Of a DNA stretch of 64,000 nt, positions 32,325-40,335 are shown piece by piece. The notes beneath the pieces are model-generated. The model was not told the origin of the DNA. It was given only the letters and a program-made list of their open reading frames with translations, and did not search any database. Every line of letters begins with the position of its first letter. Position 1 is the stretch's first letter. Where the stretch lies: NCBI GenBank assembly GCA_945865565.1, contig CAMBEK010000001.1:351795-415794 (forward strand). Direction: 5' to 3'. The position numbers and the translations under genes were made by a program. This DNA comes from Pseudobacteriovorax antillogorgiicola (lineage in GTDB: Bacteria > Bdellovibrionota_B > Oligoflexia > Oligoflexales > RGVZ01).

Positions 32325-33812
32325 GTGTTCAGTTTTCCGGAAATCACGTCAGCATTTTATTACACCGCTGCGCCAGTCTTGATCCTTGTTGCGGGCAGCA
32401 TGATTGCTCTGCTGCAAGGCGTTTCAACGGGGTATTCTTCCCGGCGCGCGATTGAGACTGTGGCATGGATAACTACGTTTGCTGCGATTGTGGCGGCCGC
32501 GGCTATGCCTACTGAGCATGCAGACTATCTTGCGGGCGGTCTCCTTAGCGGTACATTGGCGAGGGTAGGTCAATTGGCGATCCTCATGATTTCCGCAGCA
32601 GTCATGATGATGATGCGCGAACATCATACGGCCCAAAGTTTTTTCCGTGGTGAGGTCATCAGCATATTTTTGATGTTGATCTCGGGCATGTTGGTCTTGG
32701 TGTCGAGTGATGATCTTGTCACTCTGTTTGTCGGGTTGGAATTGGCATCGATTGGGCTTTATGTGATTTTAGGCTACGTCCAGCCAAACCGGCGAAGCCA
32801 AGAGGGGGCAATCAAGTATTTCATTCTTGGTTCTGTCGCGGCAGCTATTTTGCTTTTTGGATTCGCACTTCTTTACGCCTCGTGCGGGACGATGCGTCTC
32901 AGTGGCATTGTTGCAGCTCTTCCGCCAATTGCTGGCCATGGATGGGTACACCTTGGAGCGTTGCTGACATTAGTAGGGCTTGGCTTCAAGTTGGCACTCG
33001 TGCCTTTCCACATGTGGGCACCGGATGCTTACGAATCTGCCCCCACTGGAATTACCGCTTTCATGGCAACAACAGTGAAGGTCATGATCTTGACGGTTGC
33101 GCTCCGTTTGTTTGCCGGCGCCTTCTCGAGTTTGAGTGATGTCTGGTACCCGGCGCTTATCATCCTGGCGGTTCTTTCTGTGATCGCGGGCAACATCATG
33201 GCCCTCGTCCAGTCGAACCTGAAGCGCATGCTCGCCTATTCCTCTATTGCGCACAGTGGCTACATGGCAGTCGCTATTTGTGCCCTTTCAGCAACCGATA
33301 CCAGCCTGCCGGTCAGGGCAATTCTGTTCTATCTCCTGACCTACGTCATCGTTTCGCTCGGTGCCTTTGCTGTGGTCATGTCCTTGGAAACTCCGGACAA
33401 TGATCAGCTGACTATTGACGACCTGTCTGGATTGGCAAAAAAACGGCCCGGGTTGGCCTTCGCCATGACAGTATTTATGCTTAGCTTTGGAGGTATGCCT
33501 CCAACTGCGGGTTTCATTGGAAAGTTTTTCGTCTTTAACGCAGCCCTGAACAACCATCTGTACGGGCTTGTATTCGTCGGCATCATCGGCAGCACGATTT
33601 CCCTGTTCTATTACCTTCGGCTCGTGGTCCGCATGTACATGGCACAGCCTGTCGCGCCGTTTGGTGCCGTCAACACGGCCAACGGACGGTTCAGTCTGAC
33701 CAACTTGGTTCTTGGTTTTGCGGTCGTGAGTACGCTCCTTCTTGGAACCGTTCTCCCGGCGGAGATCATGGACCGCTTGGCTGGATCGGCAACCGAGGTT
33801 GCCCGGAAATAA
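32325..33812 (+). CDS. nuoN: NADH-quinone oxidoreductase subunit N
   Basis: NuoN is the third antiporter-like proton-pumping subunit, nearest the quinone arm. The 495-residue product contains LFVGLELASIGLYVILGY, GLGFKLALVPFHMWAPDAYESAPTGITAFMATTVKV, NLKRMLAYSSIAHSGYMAV and FGGMPPTAGFIGKFFVF. Start GTG 32325 follows GAGAGGTTCCCA. It ends the nuo block; an Lgt-like gene follows after 13 bases, so the transcript may continue. Confidence 0.95.
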   Translation: MFSFPEITSAFYYTAAPVLILVAGSMIALLQGVSTGYSSRRAIETVAWITTFAAIVAAAAMPTEHADYLAGGLLSGTLARVGQLAILMISAAVMMMMREHHTAQSFFRGEVISIFLMLISGMLVLVSSDDLVTLFVGLELASIGLYVILGYVQPNRRSQEGAIKYFILGSVAAAILLFGFALLYASCGTMRLSGIVAALPPIAGHGWVHLGALLTLVGLGFKLALVPFHMWAPDAYESAPTGITAFMATTVKVMILTVALRLFAGAFSSLSDVWYPALIILAVLSVIAGNIMALVQSNLKRMLAYSSIAHSGYMAVAICALSATDTSLPVRAILFYLLTYVIVSLGAFAVVMSLETPDNDQLTIDDLSGLAKKRPGLAFAMTVFMLSFGGMPPTAGFIGKFFVFNAALNNHLYGLVFVGIIGSTISLFYYLRLVVRMYMAQPVAPFGAVNTANGRFSLTNLVLGFAVVSTLLLGTVLPAEIMDRLAGSATEVARK

Positions 33813-33825
33813 GCCTGGAGGAAGT

Positions 33826-34608
33826 GTGAGGCCTTTGCTGTTTCACTTTCTTGGCATTCCCGTGCCTGCTTGGCATTTCTTCTTTGCGGTCGCCGCTTTG
33901 GCGGCCTTTTTTTTGTTTCGTAGCGCCATGTGTAAGTCACACAGCGGGATTTCCAAGAAGTCACTGAGCGTCATTTTCTCGGCAGGTTATTTTGGCGTCA
34001 TCGTTGGCGCGATGGTCTGGTCCAAAGTGATTGAGGGATCCGGATTATACCCCGCCGGCTTGCCGGCGCACTTTGCGATGTCATCTTCCGGTGGAATTAT
34101 TGGCGGCGCGATCTGCGCATCCATCGCAGCCAGTTTTTTTCGTATTCCGATTGCGATCGTAGGTGACGCGGCAGCGGCCCCTGTACTCTTGGCGTTTGCG
34201 ATTGGGCGGATTGGATGTTTTTTGAATGGTGACGACTATGGTGTCGCCGTTTTGCCAGACCTGAGGTGGCTGGGAGTGATTTTTCCGAACCTTCATGACG
34301 GCGGAGTTCTACGTCACCCAGTCCAATTGTATGAGTCGGCAGGCTGTCTTGTCGGTATCGTCTTGAGTTTGGCTGTTAGATCAAAGGCGACTTTACGAGG
34401 TCAGCCTTTAGAAGCCGGGGTGATCGGGAGCTTAACGCTGATCTGGTATGCTACCTTGAGATTTATGTTGGAGGATCTGCGGGATGATTGGCGCGGATTG
34501 CCTGCACACTTTTCTGAAGTATTTTTGTTTTCTCCCCCTCAAGTCCTGGCGTTGGCGATGTTCGCGCTGGGAATATTTTTTTTATTAAGGCTGAAGGTCA
34601 ATGAATAG
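33826..34608 (+). CDS. Lgt-like (prolipoprotein diacylglyceryl transferase family) membrane protein
   Basis: A 260-residue polytopic protein of the Lgt family, which transfers diacylglycerol to prolipoproteins. Start GTG 33826 follows GGAGGA. The Lgt signature is recognisable as GRIGCFLNGDDYG, and HPVQLYESAG and the C-terminal FMLEDLRDDWRG fit family blocks. Compared with E. coli Lgt, the essential Asn146 position is Cys, Glu151 is Asp, and the His103-Gly-Gly region reads SSSGGIIGG. It therefore belongs to the divergent Lgt-like group, and canonical activity is uncertain. It lies 13 bases after nuoN and overlaps the next transporter gene by eight bases. Confidence 0.75.
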   Translation: MRPLLFHFLGIPVPAWHFFFAVAALAAFFLFRSAMCKSHSGISKKSLSVIFSAGYFGVIVGAMVWSKVIEGSGLYPAGLPAHFAMSSSGGIIGGAICASIAASFFRIPIAIVGDAAAAPVLLAFAIGRIGCFLNGDDYGVAVLPDLRWLGVIFPNLHDGGVLRHPVQLYESAGCLVGIVLSLAVRSKATLRGQPLEAGVIGSLTLIWYATLRFMLEDLRDDWRGLPAHFSEVFLFSPPQVLALAMFALGIFFLLRLKVNE

Positions 34609-35545
34609 CGGAATGGCTCTCAGTTTAATCACGGCTTTCATGTGGGGGATCCTGCCAGTTGCACTTAAGCGCGTTCTGCAGCATTTGGATCCTGTTACGA
34701 TCACGTGGGTCCGTCTGGTGTTCGCGACGGTATTTGTCGGCAGCTACTATGTTTGGTCTGGCAAATGGCCTGCTCCGGCAAAATTCACACGACGAAACGT
34801 GATATGGCTTTCAGGGGTGGCTGTTTCCATGGCAGCCAATTATTGGTTGTTCCTTGCGGGCCTTCATCTTGTGTCTCCGCCCGTCGCGCAATTGACCATT
34901 CAGACTGGGCCACTTTTTCTGGCACTTGGTAGCTGGTATTTTTTTTCGGAGAAACTTCGACGGAGGCAGCTCGCTGGTTTCGCTGTGATGCTTTTGGGCT
35001 TTTGGTTTTTTTATTCAGGAAATTTGGGAGCCGGCATGGGGCCTCCAAATTCAGCGGCAGAATTTACAGGAGTCATCCTCGTAGTTTTAGCCGCCATAGC
35101 CTGGACGATTTACGCCCTGATTCAAAAACTTTTGGGAGCTCATTTCCCAAGTTCCTTCATTCTGCTGGCAGGTTATGCAGGCGCCGGCATTTTTCTTGGG
35201 CCGGTGTCGTCCCCAGGAACAACAGCGAGCTTAAGTCCGTCTCAGGGTTGGTACCTTCTTTTTTGTTGTGTGAACACCGTCGTCGCCTACGGTTGCTTTG
35301 CTGAAGCAGTCCGGCGATGGGAGGCTCCGCGGGTCAGCGCAATCCTCGCCATCACTCCGATTATCACGTTCGCGGCATCCATGGTGGAGGCACAGATTTT
35401 TCATGGTGAAATTCCTGCCGCCTTGATCGCGAGCTCTACTCAATTACTTGGCGCAGGGCTCGTCGTTGGGGGCTCGATGGCAGCTTCTTTGGGTTCAGGT
35501 GGCCAGTTCAAAAAGAAGGGGCGAGAGAAGCCTCTCGCCCCTTGA
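34601..35545 (+). CDS. EamA-family (drug/metabolite transporter type) membrane protein
   Basis: A 314-residue inner-membrane protein with ten helices arranged as two EamA repeats. The first repeat has ALSLITAFMWGILPVALKRVLQHLDPVTITWVRLVFATVF, and the second GVILVVLAAIAWTIYALIQKLLG and YGCFAEAVRRWEAPRVSAILAITPIITFAASMVEAQIFHGE, the typical end of this family. Substrate is unknown; relatives move amino acids, nucleotides or metabolites. It overlaps the Lgt-like gene by eight bases. Its last codons also form the terminator hairpin for the opposing operon. Confidence 0.85.
   Translation: MNSGMALSLITAFMWGILPVALKRVLQHLDPVTITWVRLVFATVFVGSYYVWSGKWPAPAKFTRRNVIWLSGVAVSMAANYWLFLAGLHLVSPPVAQLTIQTGPLFLALGSWYFFSEKLRRRQLAGFAVMLLGFWFFYSGNLGAGMGPPNSAAEFTGVILVVLAAIAWTIYALIQKLLGAHFPSSFILLAGYAGAGIFLGPVSSPGTTASLSPSQGWYLLFCCVNTVVAYGCFAEAVRRWEAPRVSAILAITPIITFAASMVEAQIFHGEIPAALIASSTQLLGAGLVVGGSMAASLGSGGQFKKKGREKPLAP
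35511..35543 (-). terminator. Terminator for the minus-strand ABC operon, inside the eamA 3' end
   Basis: AAGGGGCGAGAG (35516-35527) and CTCTCGCCCCTT (35532-35543) form a perfect 12-pair stem with a four-base loop. Read on the minus strand the stem is followed by CTTTTTG, giving a plausible intrinsic terminator for the DUF4340/gldG operon that ends at 35553. On the plus strand no T-run follows. The stem overlaps the last codons and the T of the stop codon of the EamA gene. Confidence 0.75.
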
Positions 35546-35552
35546 GGGTGCA

Positions 35553-36917
35553 TCAGTCGTGACCAAGTGTCGGAGTCGTCGGAGGCTGTTTGGTTGCCTC
35601 AATTGCAGAGAGAGAAGTTTTGCCGATGACGTAAACCGTCTTTGCTGCATTGGCCTCGGTTTGGGTCAGAATCCATGACTCTGGTGTTCCCTTCTTTTCC
35701 CAGATGTTGATCTCCAACGCCGGCACACTGCCGTCAAAAGAGATCTTCAAGGTATGGGCTGGGGGCGTTTCCCGCGAGTCGGTGACGATCTTATCTTTTA
35801 GCCCCAGAACCTCCGTGGCCTTTGCAAACTCAAGGTCAACCAAAAGAGAACGGATTTGGGGGACGCCCTTTGTGGCATCGTCGGCGCTGAACCAATCTCC
35901 GTTTTGCTTTTTGAAAACCTTGCCATCGAGGGTGACTTCGTTGGCCTTGTCGCCGCTAAAACTGAAGATCTTCCGGTCTCGAAAGTCTGATGCGGTTTTC
36001 GCCAGCTTCCCCTTGATGTCATCATTTAGCTCTGCAATCGCCTCTGCGCCGCCTAGCCAAGCTTGGATTTTTTTATCCTTCTCGATGAATTTCAGGTTAG
36101 TCACGGGATCATCAGCGGATTTCAATCGGACTTCAGCTAGAACTTTACCGTTGAAGGCCTTTTTTAACTTCTCATCAGGATTGTCAAAAAAGGCGGTGGC
36201 GTTGGCCCGGCCAATGTCATCCAGAAAGACCCTGACGGCAGTTTGATCTGCAGGCAAAACCTCTGGGCGAACAATGGAGAACACATTGTCTTTCTTCTCG
36301 ATCTTCAAGGCAGGGTGGCCCGGTCGAATCAGCTCGATCTGTGAAACCTTCGTCGAGTCGACTGACAGGACCGCCTTGTCCCGGAAATCATGAAGAGACT
36401 TTCCGGTCGAAACAGCAAGATGTTGGCTGCCGACATGAACCTTTCCGGAGCCCTCGATCATCGCATATACGGAGTATCCAACCGGAGCGTTTGTCCCAAC
36501 CAGAAGGGTCGTAGAACCCTTTTCGGTTTTCAGCTGAATCACCCGCCTTGGCTTGTCCAGGCCGAAGCTCGCAAGGTCCGGGTCGGACTCACTGACGACC
36601 TTTTCGTATTTGTAATCCCGCAAGGTTGTTAACAGGTTATCCACAGCAGGTTGATCAGCCAGAACCTTTATCGGACGGGTGATGCGCCATTTCCCGAGGG
36701 ATCTCTCCATTGAGATGTCCACAGGTTCCTTGGGTTCTTTGTTGGAGAACTCAATACCTATGATTTTATCGACTTCTAAGGAAAGAAGAAGATTCTCAGT
36801 TTCCTTCTTCTTGTCGTCACGTTTGGTTTGCCATTCATCCCACGTTGCAAGGCCACCAAGAGCTAATAAGACTGTCGCTAGAATTCCGGCGGTTCTCATT
36901 TGATTGCTGGTTCTCAC
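35553..36917 (-). CDS. DUF4340-type protein of the ABC/Gld-like cluster
   Basis: A 454-residue protein with one N-terminal membrane segment (ILATVLLALGGLATW) and a large extracytoplasmic part built of repeated beta-rich units (TRPIKVLADQPAVDNLLTTLRDYKYEKVV, then a similar unit near IVRPEVLPADQTAVRVFLDDI). This layout fits DUF4340 proteins, which are regularly encoded beside GldA/F/G-like ABC transporters. GTG 36917 is chosen because AGGAGG lies upstream and it overlaps the gldG stop by four bases; ATG 36899 is an alternative without a binding site. Function is unknown. Confidence 0.75.
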   Translation of the reverse strand: MRTSNQMRTAGILATVLLALGGLATWDEWQTKRDDKKKETENLLLSLEVDKIIGIEFSNKEPKEPVDISMERSLGKWRITRPIKVLADQPAVDNLLTTLRDYKYEKVVSESDPDLASFGLDKPRRVIQLKTEKGSTTLLVGTNAPVGYSVYAMIEGSGKVHVGSQHLAVSTGKSLHDFRDKAVLSVDSTKVSQIELIRPGHPALKIEKKDNVFSIVRPEVLPADQTAVRVFLDDIGRANATAFFDNPDEKLKKAFNGKVLAEVRLKSADDPVTNLKFIEKDKKIQAWLGGAEAIAELNDDIKGKLAKTASDFRDRKIFSFSGDKANEVTLDGKVFKKQNGDWFSADDATKGVPQIRSLLVDLEFAKATEVLGLKDKIVTDSRETPPAHTLKISFDGSVPALEINIWEKKGTPESWILTQTEANAAKTVYVIGKTSLSAIEATKQPPTTPTLGHD

Positions 36918-38548
36918 GCCTGCCGCCTCCTCATCCAGACAAAGAGTCCGCCAGCCAAGAACAGGAACGGATAGATCCACGCCAGTCCCAACAACAACAG
37001 TTGGCTAAAGCCAGACGTGATATTGAGGGTGCTTTTGGCTGCGTCCTTGGGTCTGATCGAGATGAAGTCGTCATCTTGAAGCAGATAGCTGATTGCGTTG
37101 AGAAAGAGATCGCGGTTCTCTTGGCCGTTGACCGATTGATTGGTGGCAAATTGTGAGGAACCCACGACCACCAGTCGTATTTCCTTGCCGCCGGACGCCA
37201 GAGGTTCTTTGGCATCCTTGTTATCCGGTTTTTCTGCGTTGGCCGTTTCCGGAGCTGCTGATTTTCCGGTGGAGACCGCCATGACCGGGAATGTGCCCGT
37301 TTCAATCCTGTCGTTGCTGATGTTGCCACCAACATCGCCACGGCCATTGACGTTTTTGACTTTGATAATCACTGGTGCCGTCTTGGCAACTAATGACACT
37401 TTCATGCCAGCTGCATTGTTCGCAACTTCTTTGACAGATCTACTGCCCGGCATGATCACAGCGACTTTTGATTGGGCAGCAAAATCCTTCGTGACCGGAC
37501 TTAAATCGTCAAAATCGCTGACGATAGCGTTATTTTGGCCAAGAAATACGGTTCTGGGGTCATCCGGTCTCAGAATCAAAAGGTCGTTGGACAACAGAAC
37601 ACCGTATTTCTCAAGCAAACCGTTTAACGTCGGAACTGGGACCATGGCTTCCACCATTACCATCAGTCCGCCGCCATGCTTTAAGTGATCCTCAAGCAAA
37701 CGGGTTTCTTCGACCTTGAAGTCATACTTTGGGCCGGCAATGACGACAAGGTCAGCATTTTCAGGGACTCTGGCCTCTTCAAGCAAGGACAGTTCCTTCA
37801 AGTCATATCGATTGCCTTCCAGTTCTACCGCCATCACATTCAGGCCGGCTGCATCGGTGCCGCGCAGCGCGCTTTCACCGTGGCCCTTGGTGAAGAAGAT
37901 TTGCTTTGCCTTGTCTTTGAGAACTTTCACCAGCCCGTTGGTGATCTTTTCTTCATTGAAGGTTGTGATCCGGGCTTCTTGCTTGGTGCCCCCTGATTCA
38001 GCCTTGAAGATGACAGTGTTGCCGGACGTTAATTTTTCGCCGATCGCTTTGGTCGGTTCGCGGTTCGGGTCGATGTATTCAATTTTGAGGTTGGCGCCTT
38101 TGCTCGTATAGAGCCCGATCAGATCCTGAAACTGTTTTTTAGTTTCCTGATCCTGGAAAAAAGCGAGAACATCAATCTCGACGTGTCGTTTTTCAATGGT
38201 CTCAATCGCTTTGAGTGACTGCTCGGCCAGAGTGTTGCTTTGAGAACGAGTAAGGTCGAGGTTCTTGTCGAAACGCGGACGTGACGTCAAAACTGCGATT
38301 GCAGTAATCACAGCAACGGTCATCAAGACTACGAATCCAGAACTCGCACCATATTTCGCACCCTTGCGAGCGAACATCGCCTTGAAGTTTGCGAGGTCGA
38401 GTGCCACCCAGAGGACAATCAACGCGAGAGCGGAAAGCCAGCCCCCGTATTTGATCCAAATAATAGCAGGAAATGCCTTGGCGACGGCGCTTGAGATGGC
38501 AGCCACCAGGACGGATGCAAATGGAATTAAAAGTAGATCAGGTCTCAT
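36914..38548 (-). CDS. GldG-like ABC transporter auxiliary protein
   Basis: A 544-residue protein of the ABC-type 'auxiliary' family related to GldG of Bacteroidetes gliding. It has two or three N-terminal membrane helices, then a periplasmic domain with the family pattern ETIEKRHVEIDVLAFFQDQE, LKIEYIDPNREPTKAI, KQIFFTKGHGESALRG and ADLVVIAGPKYDF, plus a C-terminal helix (LLLLGLAWIYPFLFLAGGLFVWMRRRQ). It lies between the ABC-2 permease and the DUF4340-type gene. The cargo of these transporters outside Bacteroidetes is not established. Confidence 0.82.
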   Translation of the reverse strand: MRPDLLLIPFASVLVAAISSAVAKAFPAIIWIKYGGWLSALALIVLWVALDLANFKAMFARKGAKYGASSGFVVLMTVAVITAIAVLTSRPRFDKNLDLTRSQSNTLAEQSLKAIETIEKRHVEIDVLAFFQDQETKKQFQDLIGLYTSKGANLKIEYIDPNREPTKAIGEKLTSGNTVIFKAESGGTKQEARITTFNEEKITNGLVKVLKDKAKQIFFTKGHGESALRGTDAAGLNVMAVELEGNRYDLKELSLLEEARVPENADLVVIAGPKYDFKVEETRLLEDHLKHGGGLMVMVEAMVPVPTLNGLLEKYGVLLSNDLLILRPDDPRTVFLGQNNAIVSDFDDLSPVTKDFAAQSKVAVIMPGSRSVKEVANNAAGMKVSLVAKTAPVIIKVKNVNGRGDVGGNISNDRIETGTFPVMAVSTGKSAAPETANAEKPDNKDAKEPLASGGKEIRLVVVGSSQFATNQSVNGQENRDLFLNAISYLLQDDDFISIRPKDAAKSTLNITSGFSQLLLLGLAWIYPFLFLAGGLFVWMRRRQA

Positions 38549-38554
38549 GGATGA

Positions 38555-39319
38555 TTACCTCCACCGCTCAGAATCAAGTGAAACATTCGTAAGGAACAAG
38601 AACAGGGCTGTGAAGCACAGAAAATAAGCCAGGTTGCTGACCGAAATCATGCCTTTCAAAAAGACATCGAGATGGTCTGTTGAGGCGATGTACTTGATGA
38701 TTTTTTCGGCGACGCCACCACCACTCAAAGAAGGTGCCAGCCAGTTCAAAACGAGAAGAAGAAACAGGCCGAACATTGTGAAAAGAAAGGCCATGAACTG
38801 GTTGTTCGTCATGGACGAAATCCAGAGCCCAAAAGCAAGCTGCGAACACATTAAAAGAAACATGCCGAGCAGCGATGCGATGATCACGCCGCCGTCCGGA
38901 TTGCCGTACTTCACAAGGAAAAGCGGATAAACTGACGAGGCAAGTAATACGATGCCCATCACTCCTGCAGTGGCAATGAACTTCCCGAGAACGATCTCGA
39001 TCGCTTTGACCGGTGCAGTCTGAAGGAGTCGAAGGGAGGAATTCCGTTTTTCTTCCGAGAAGGAAGCCATCGTGACGGCGGGGACTATCAGGACGAGAAT
39101 GAAGTTCAAATTATAGAAAAAAGCCCGCAGCAGTTGTTCTAGGGTTGGGGCTTGGCCTCCCATCGTCGATGCGCGTTGCTCGTATTCAATATAGCTCACG
39201 ACAAAATTCTGGAAGAAAGATCCCATGAGGATCAGAAAGAAAAACAAGATGGCTCCGCCTTTTGGTGAGGCGAAGTAGGATTTAATGTCTCGTTTGGCGA
39301 TGGTAAATACGACACTCAT
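38555..39319 (-). CDS. ABC-2 type permease (GldF-like)
   Basis: A 254-residue membrane protein with six helices and the ABC-2 layout: N-terminal IAKRDIKSYFASPKGGAILFFFLILMGSFF, then LVIVPAVTMASFSEEKRNSSLRLLQTAPVKAIEIVLGKFIAT, the coupling segment of this family. ATG 39319 is preferred; a GTG at 39328 sits almost on the AGGAGG. It lies 17 bases after the ATPase gene and six bases before gldG, so the unit is ATPase, permease, GldG-like, DUF4340. Confidence 0.88.
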   Translation of the reverse strand: MSVVFTIAKRDIKSYFASPKGGAILFFFLILMGSFFQNFVVSYIEYEQRASTMGGQAPTLEQLLRAFFYNLNFILVLIVPAVTMASFSEEKRNSSLRLLQTAPVKAIEIVLGKFIATAGVMGIVLLASSVYPLFLVKYGNPDGGVIIASLLGMFLLMCSQLAFGLWISSMTNNQFMAFLFTMFGLFLLLVLNWLAPSLSGGGVAEKIIKYIASTDHLDVFLKGMISVSNLAYFLCFTALFLFLTNVSLDSERWR

Positions 39320-39336
39320 TGTATTCACAGCCTCCT

Positions 39337-40266
39337 TTACTTGGTGACTTGGAAGAAGACTTCTTCCAGTGATTTTGTTTTTTGACGCAGTTCACGGAAT
39401 CCGAAGCCACCGTCCATCACGGCACGGGCGACATCTTCCGGGGCATTTTCGCTTGCCGATTTTTCAACTCCAAATTCGATGGTGTCCTCCCCGTGATCGT
39501 CTTCGATTTTGGCGTGGACGATACCAGGCATGCCCTTTAACCGGGATAGGGCATCTTTTGCTGAATGGGCAACACGCAGCCGGAAGACTTTACCTTGCGA
39601 CAGGTCGCGGGTTAGTTCCTCGTAGGTGCCTTGGGTCACGATGTGGCCCTTGTTGATGATCACAATCCGGTCACAGGTGTTTTGCACTTCTGAAAGTATA
39701 TGTGAACTCAACAGGATGGTGTGCTTTCCGCCGAGGGAGCGGATCAATTCGCGGATCTGAACAATTTGTCCCGGGTCGAGGCCCTCAGTCGGCTCATCAA
39801 GAACAAGAACCTCAGGATCGTGCACGATCGCCTGCGCCATGGCAACGCGTTGCCGAAAACCTTTCGATAGATTTCCAACCAGACGATTCCGAACTTCAAA
39901 CAGCGAAAGGCGCTGCAACGTGTCGTTGACCCTGGTGTTTAGAGCATTGGTTGGAACCTTGTGGAGCTTTGCCGCATAGGTGACAAAATCTTCGACCGTC
40001 ATTTCTCCGTGGAGCGGTGGAACGTCAGGAAGGTAACCCAATCTTTTCTTGGCTTCGATTGGCTGTTCCGTGATGTCGTATCCAGCAATGACTGCAGATC
40101 CGCTGTCCGCGCCGCTACACCCACAAAGGATATCCATGGTGGTTGTCTTTCCGGCACCGTTTGCGCCCAGGAATCCGACGATTTGGCCCTTTTCGACCGT
40201 AAACGAAACATCGTCCAGAGCCTTAAGTTGTCCATAGCGCTTGGACAGACCTTTCACCTCAATCAT
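39337..40266 (-). CDS. ABC transporter ATP-binding protein (GldA-like)
   Basis: A 309-residue ATPase with Walker A GANGAGKTTTMDILCG (about 34-49), Q-loop GYLPDVPPLHGEMTV, signature LSKGFRQRVAMAQAIVHDP, Walker B VLVLDEPTEGLDP and the H-loop SSHILSE. About 90 C-terminal residues form an added regulatory region typical of GldA/NatA-like exporters. It heads the cluster on the minus strand and powers the adjacent ABC-2 permease. Transported substrate is unknown. Confidence 0.92.
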   Translation of the reverse strand: MIEVKGLSKRYGQLKALDDVSFTVEKGQIVGFLGANGAGKTTTMDILCGCSGADSGSAVIAGYDITEQPIEAKKRLGYLPDVPPLHGEMTVEDFVTYAAKLHKVPTNALNTRVNDTLQRLSLFEVRNRLVGNLSKGFRQRVAMAQAIVHDPEVLVLDEPTEGLDPGQIVQIRELIRSLGGKHTILLSSHILSEVQNTCDRIVIINKGHIVTQGTYEELTRDLSQGKVFRLRVAHSAKDALSRLKGMPGIVHAKIEDDHGEDTIEFGVEKSASENAPEDVARAVMDGGFGFRELRQKTKSLEEVFFQVTK

Positions 40267-40335
40267 AAGTTTCCTCCCTGCATTTCAAACTGTTTCTGAT
40301 CGCATTATAATCATGCTTCGCTGTCCGGCAAGGAA

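Noticed and set aside
33742..33825. Longer start of the Lgt-like gene inside nuoN
   Set aside because: The upstream frame overlaps nuoN by 71 bases and encodes a non-family Arg/Pro-rich extension; GTG 33826 has its own binding site.
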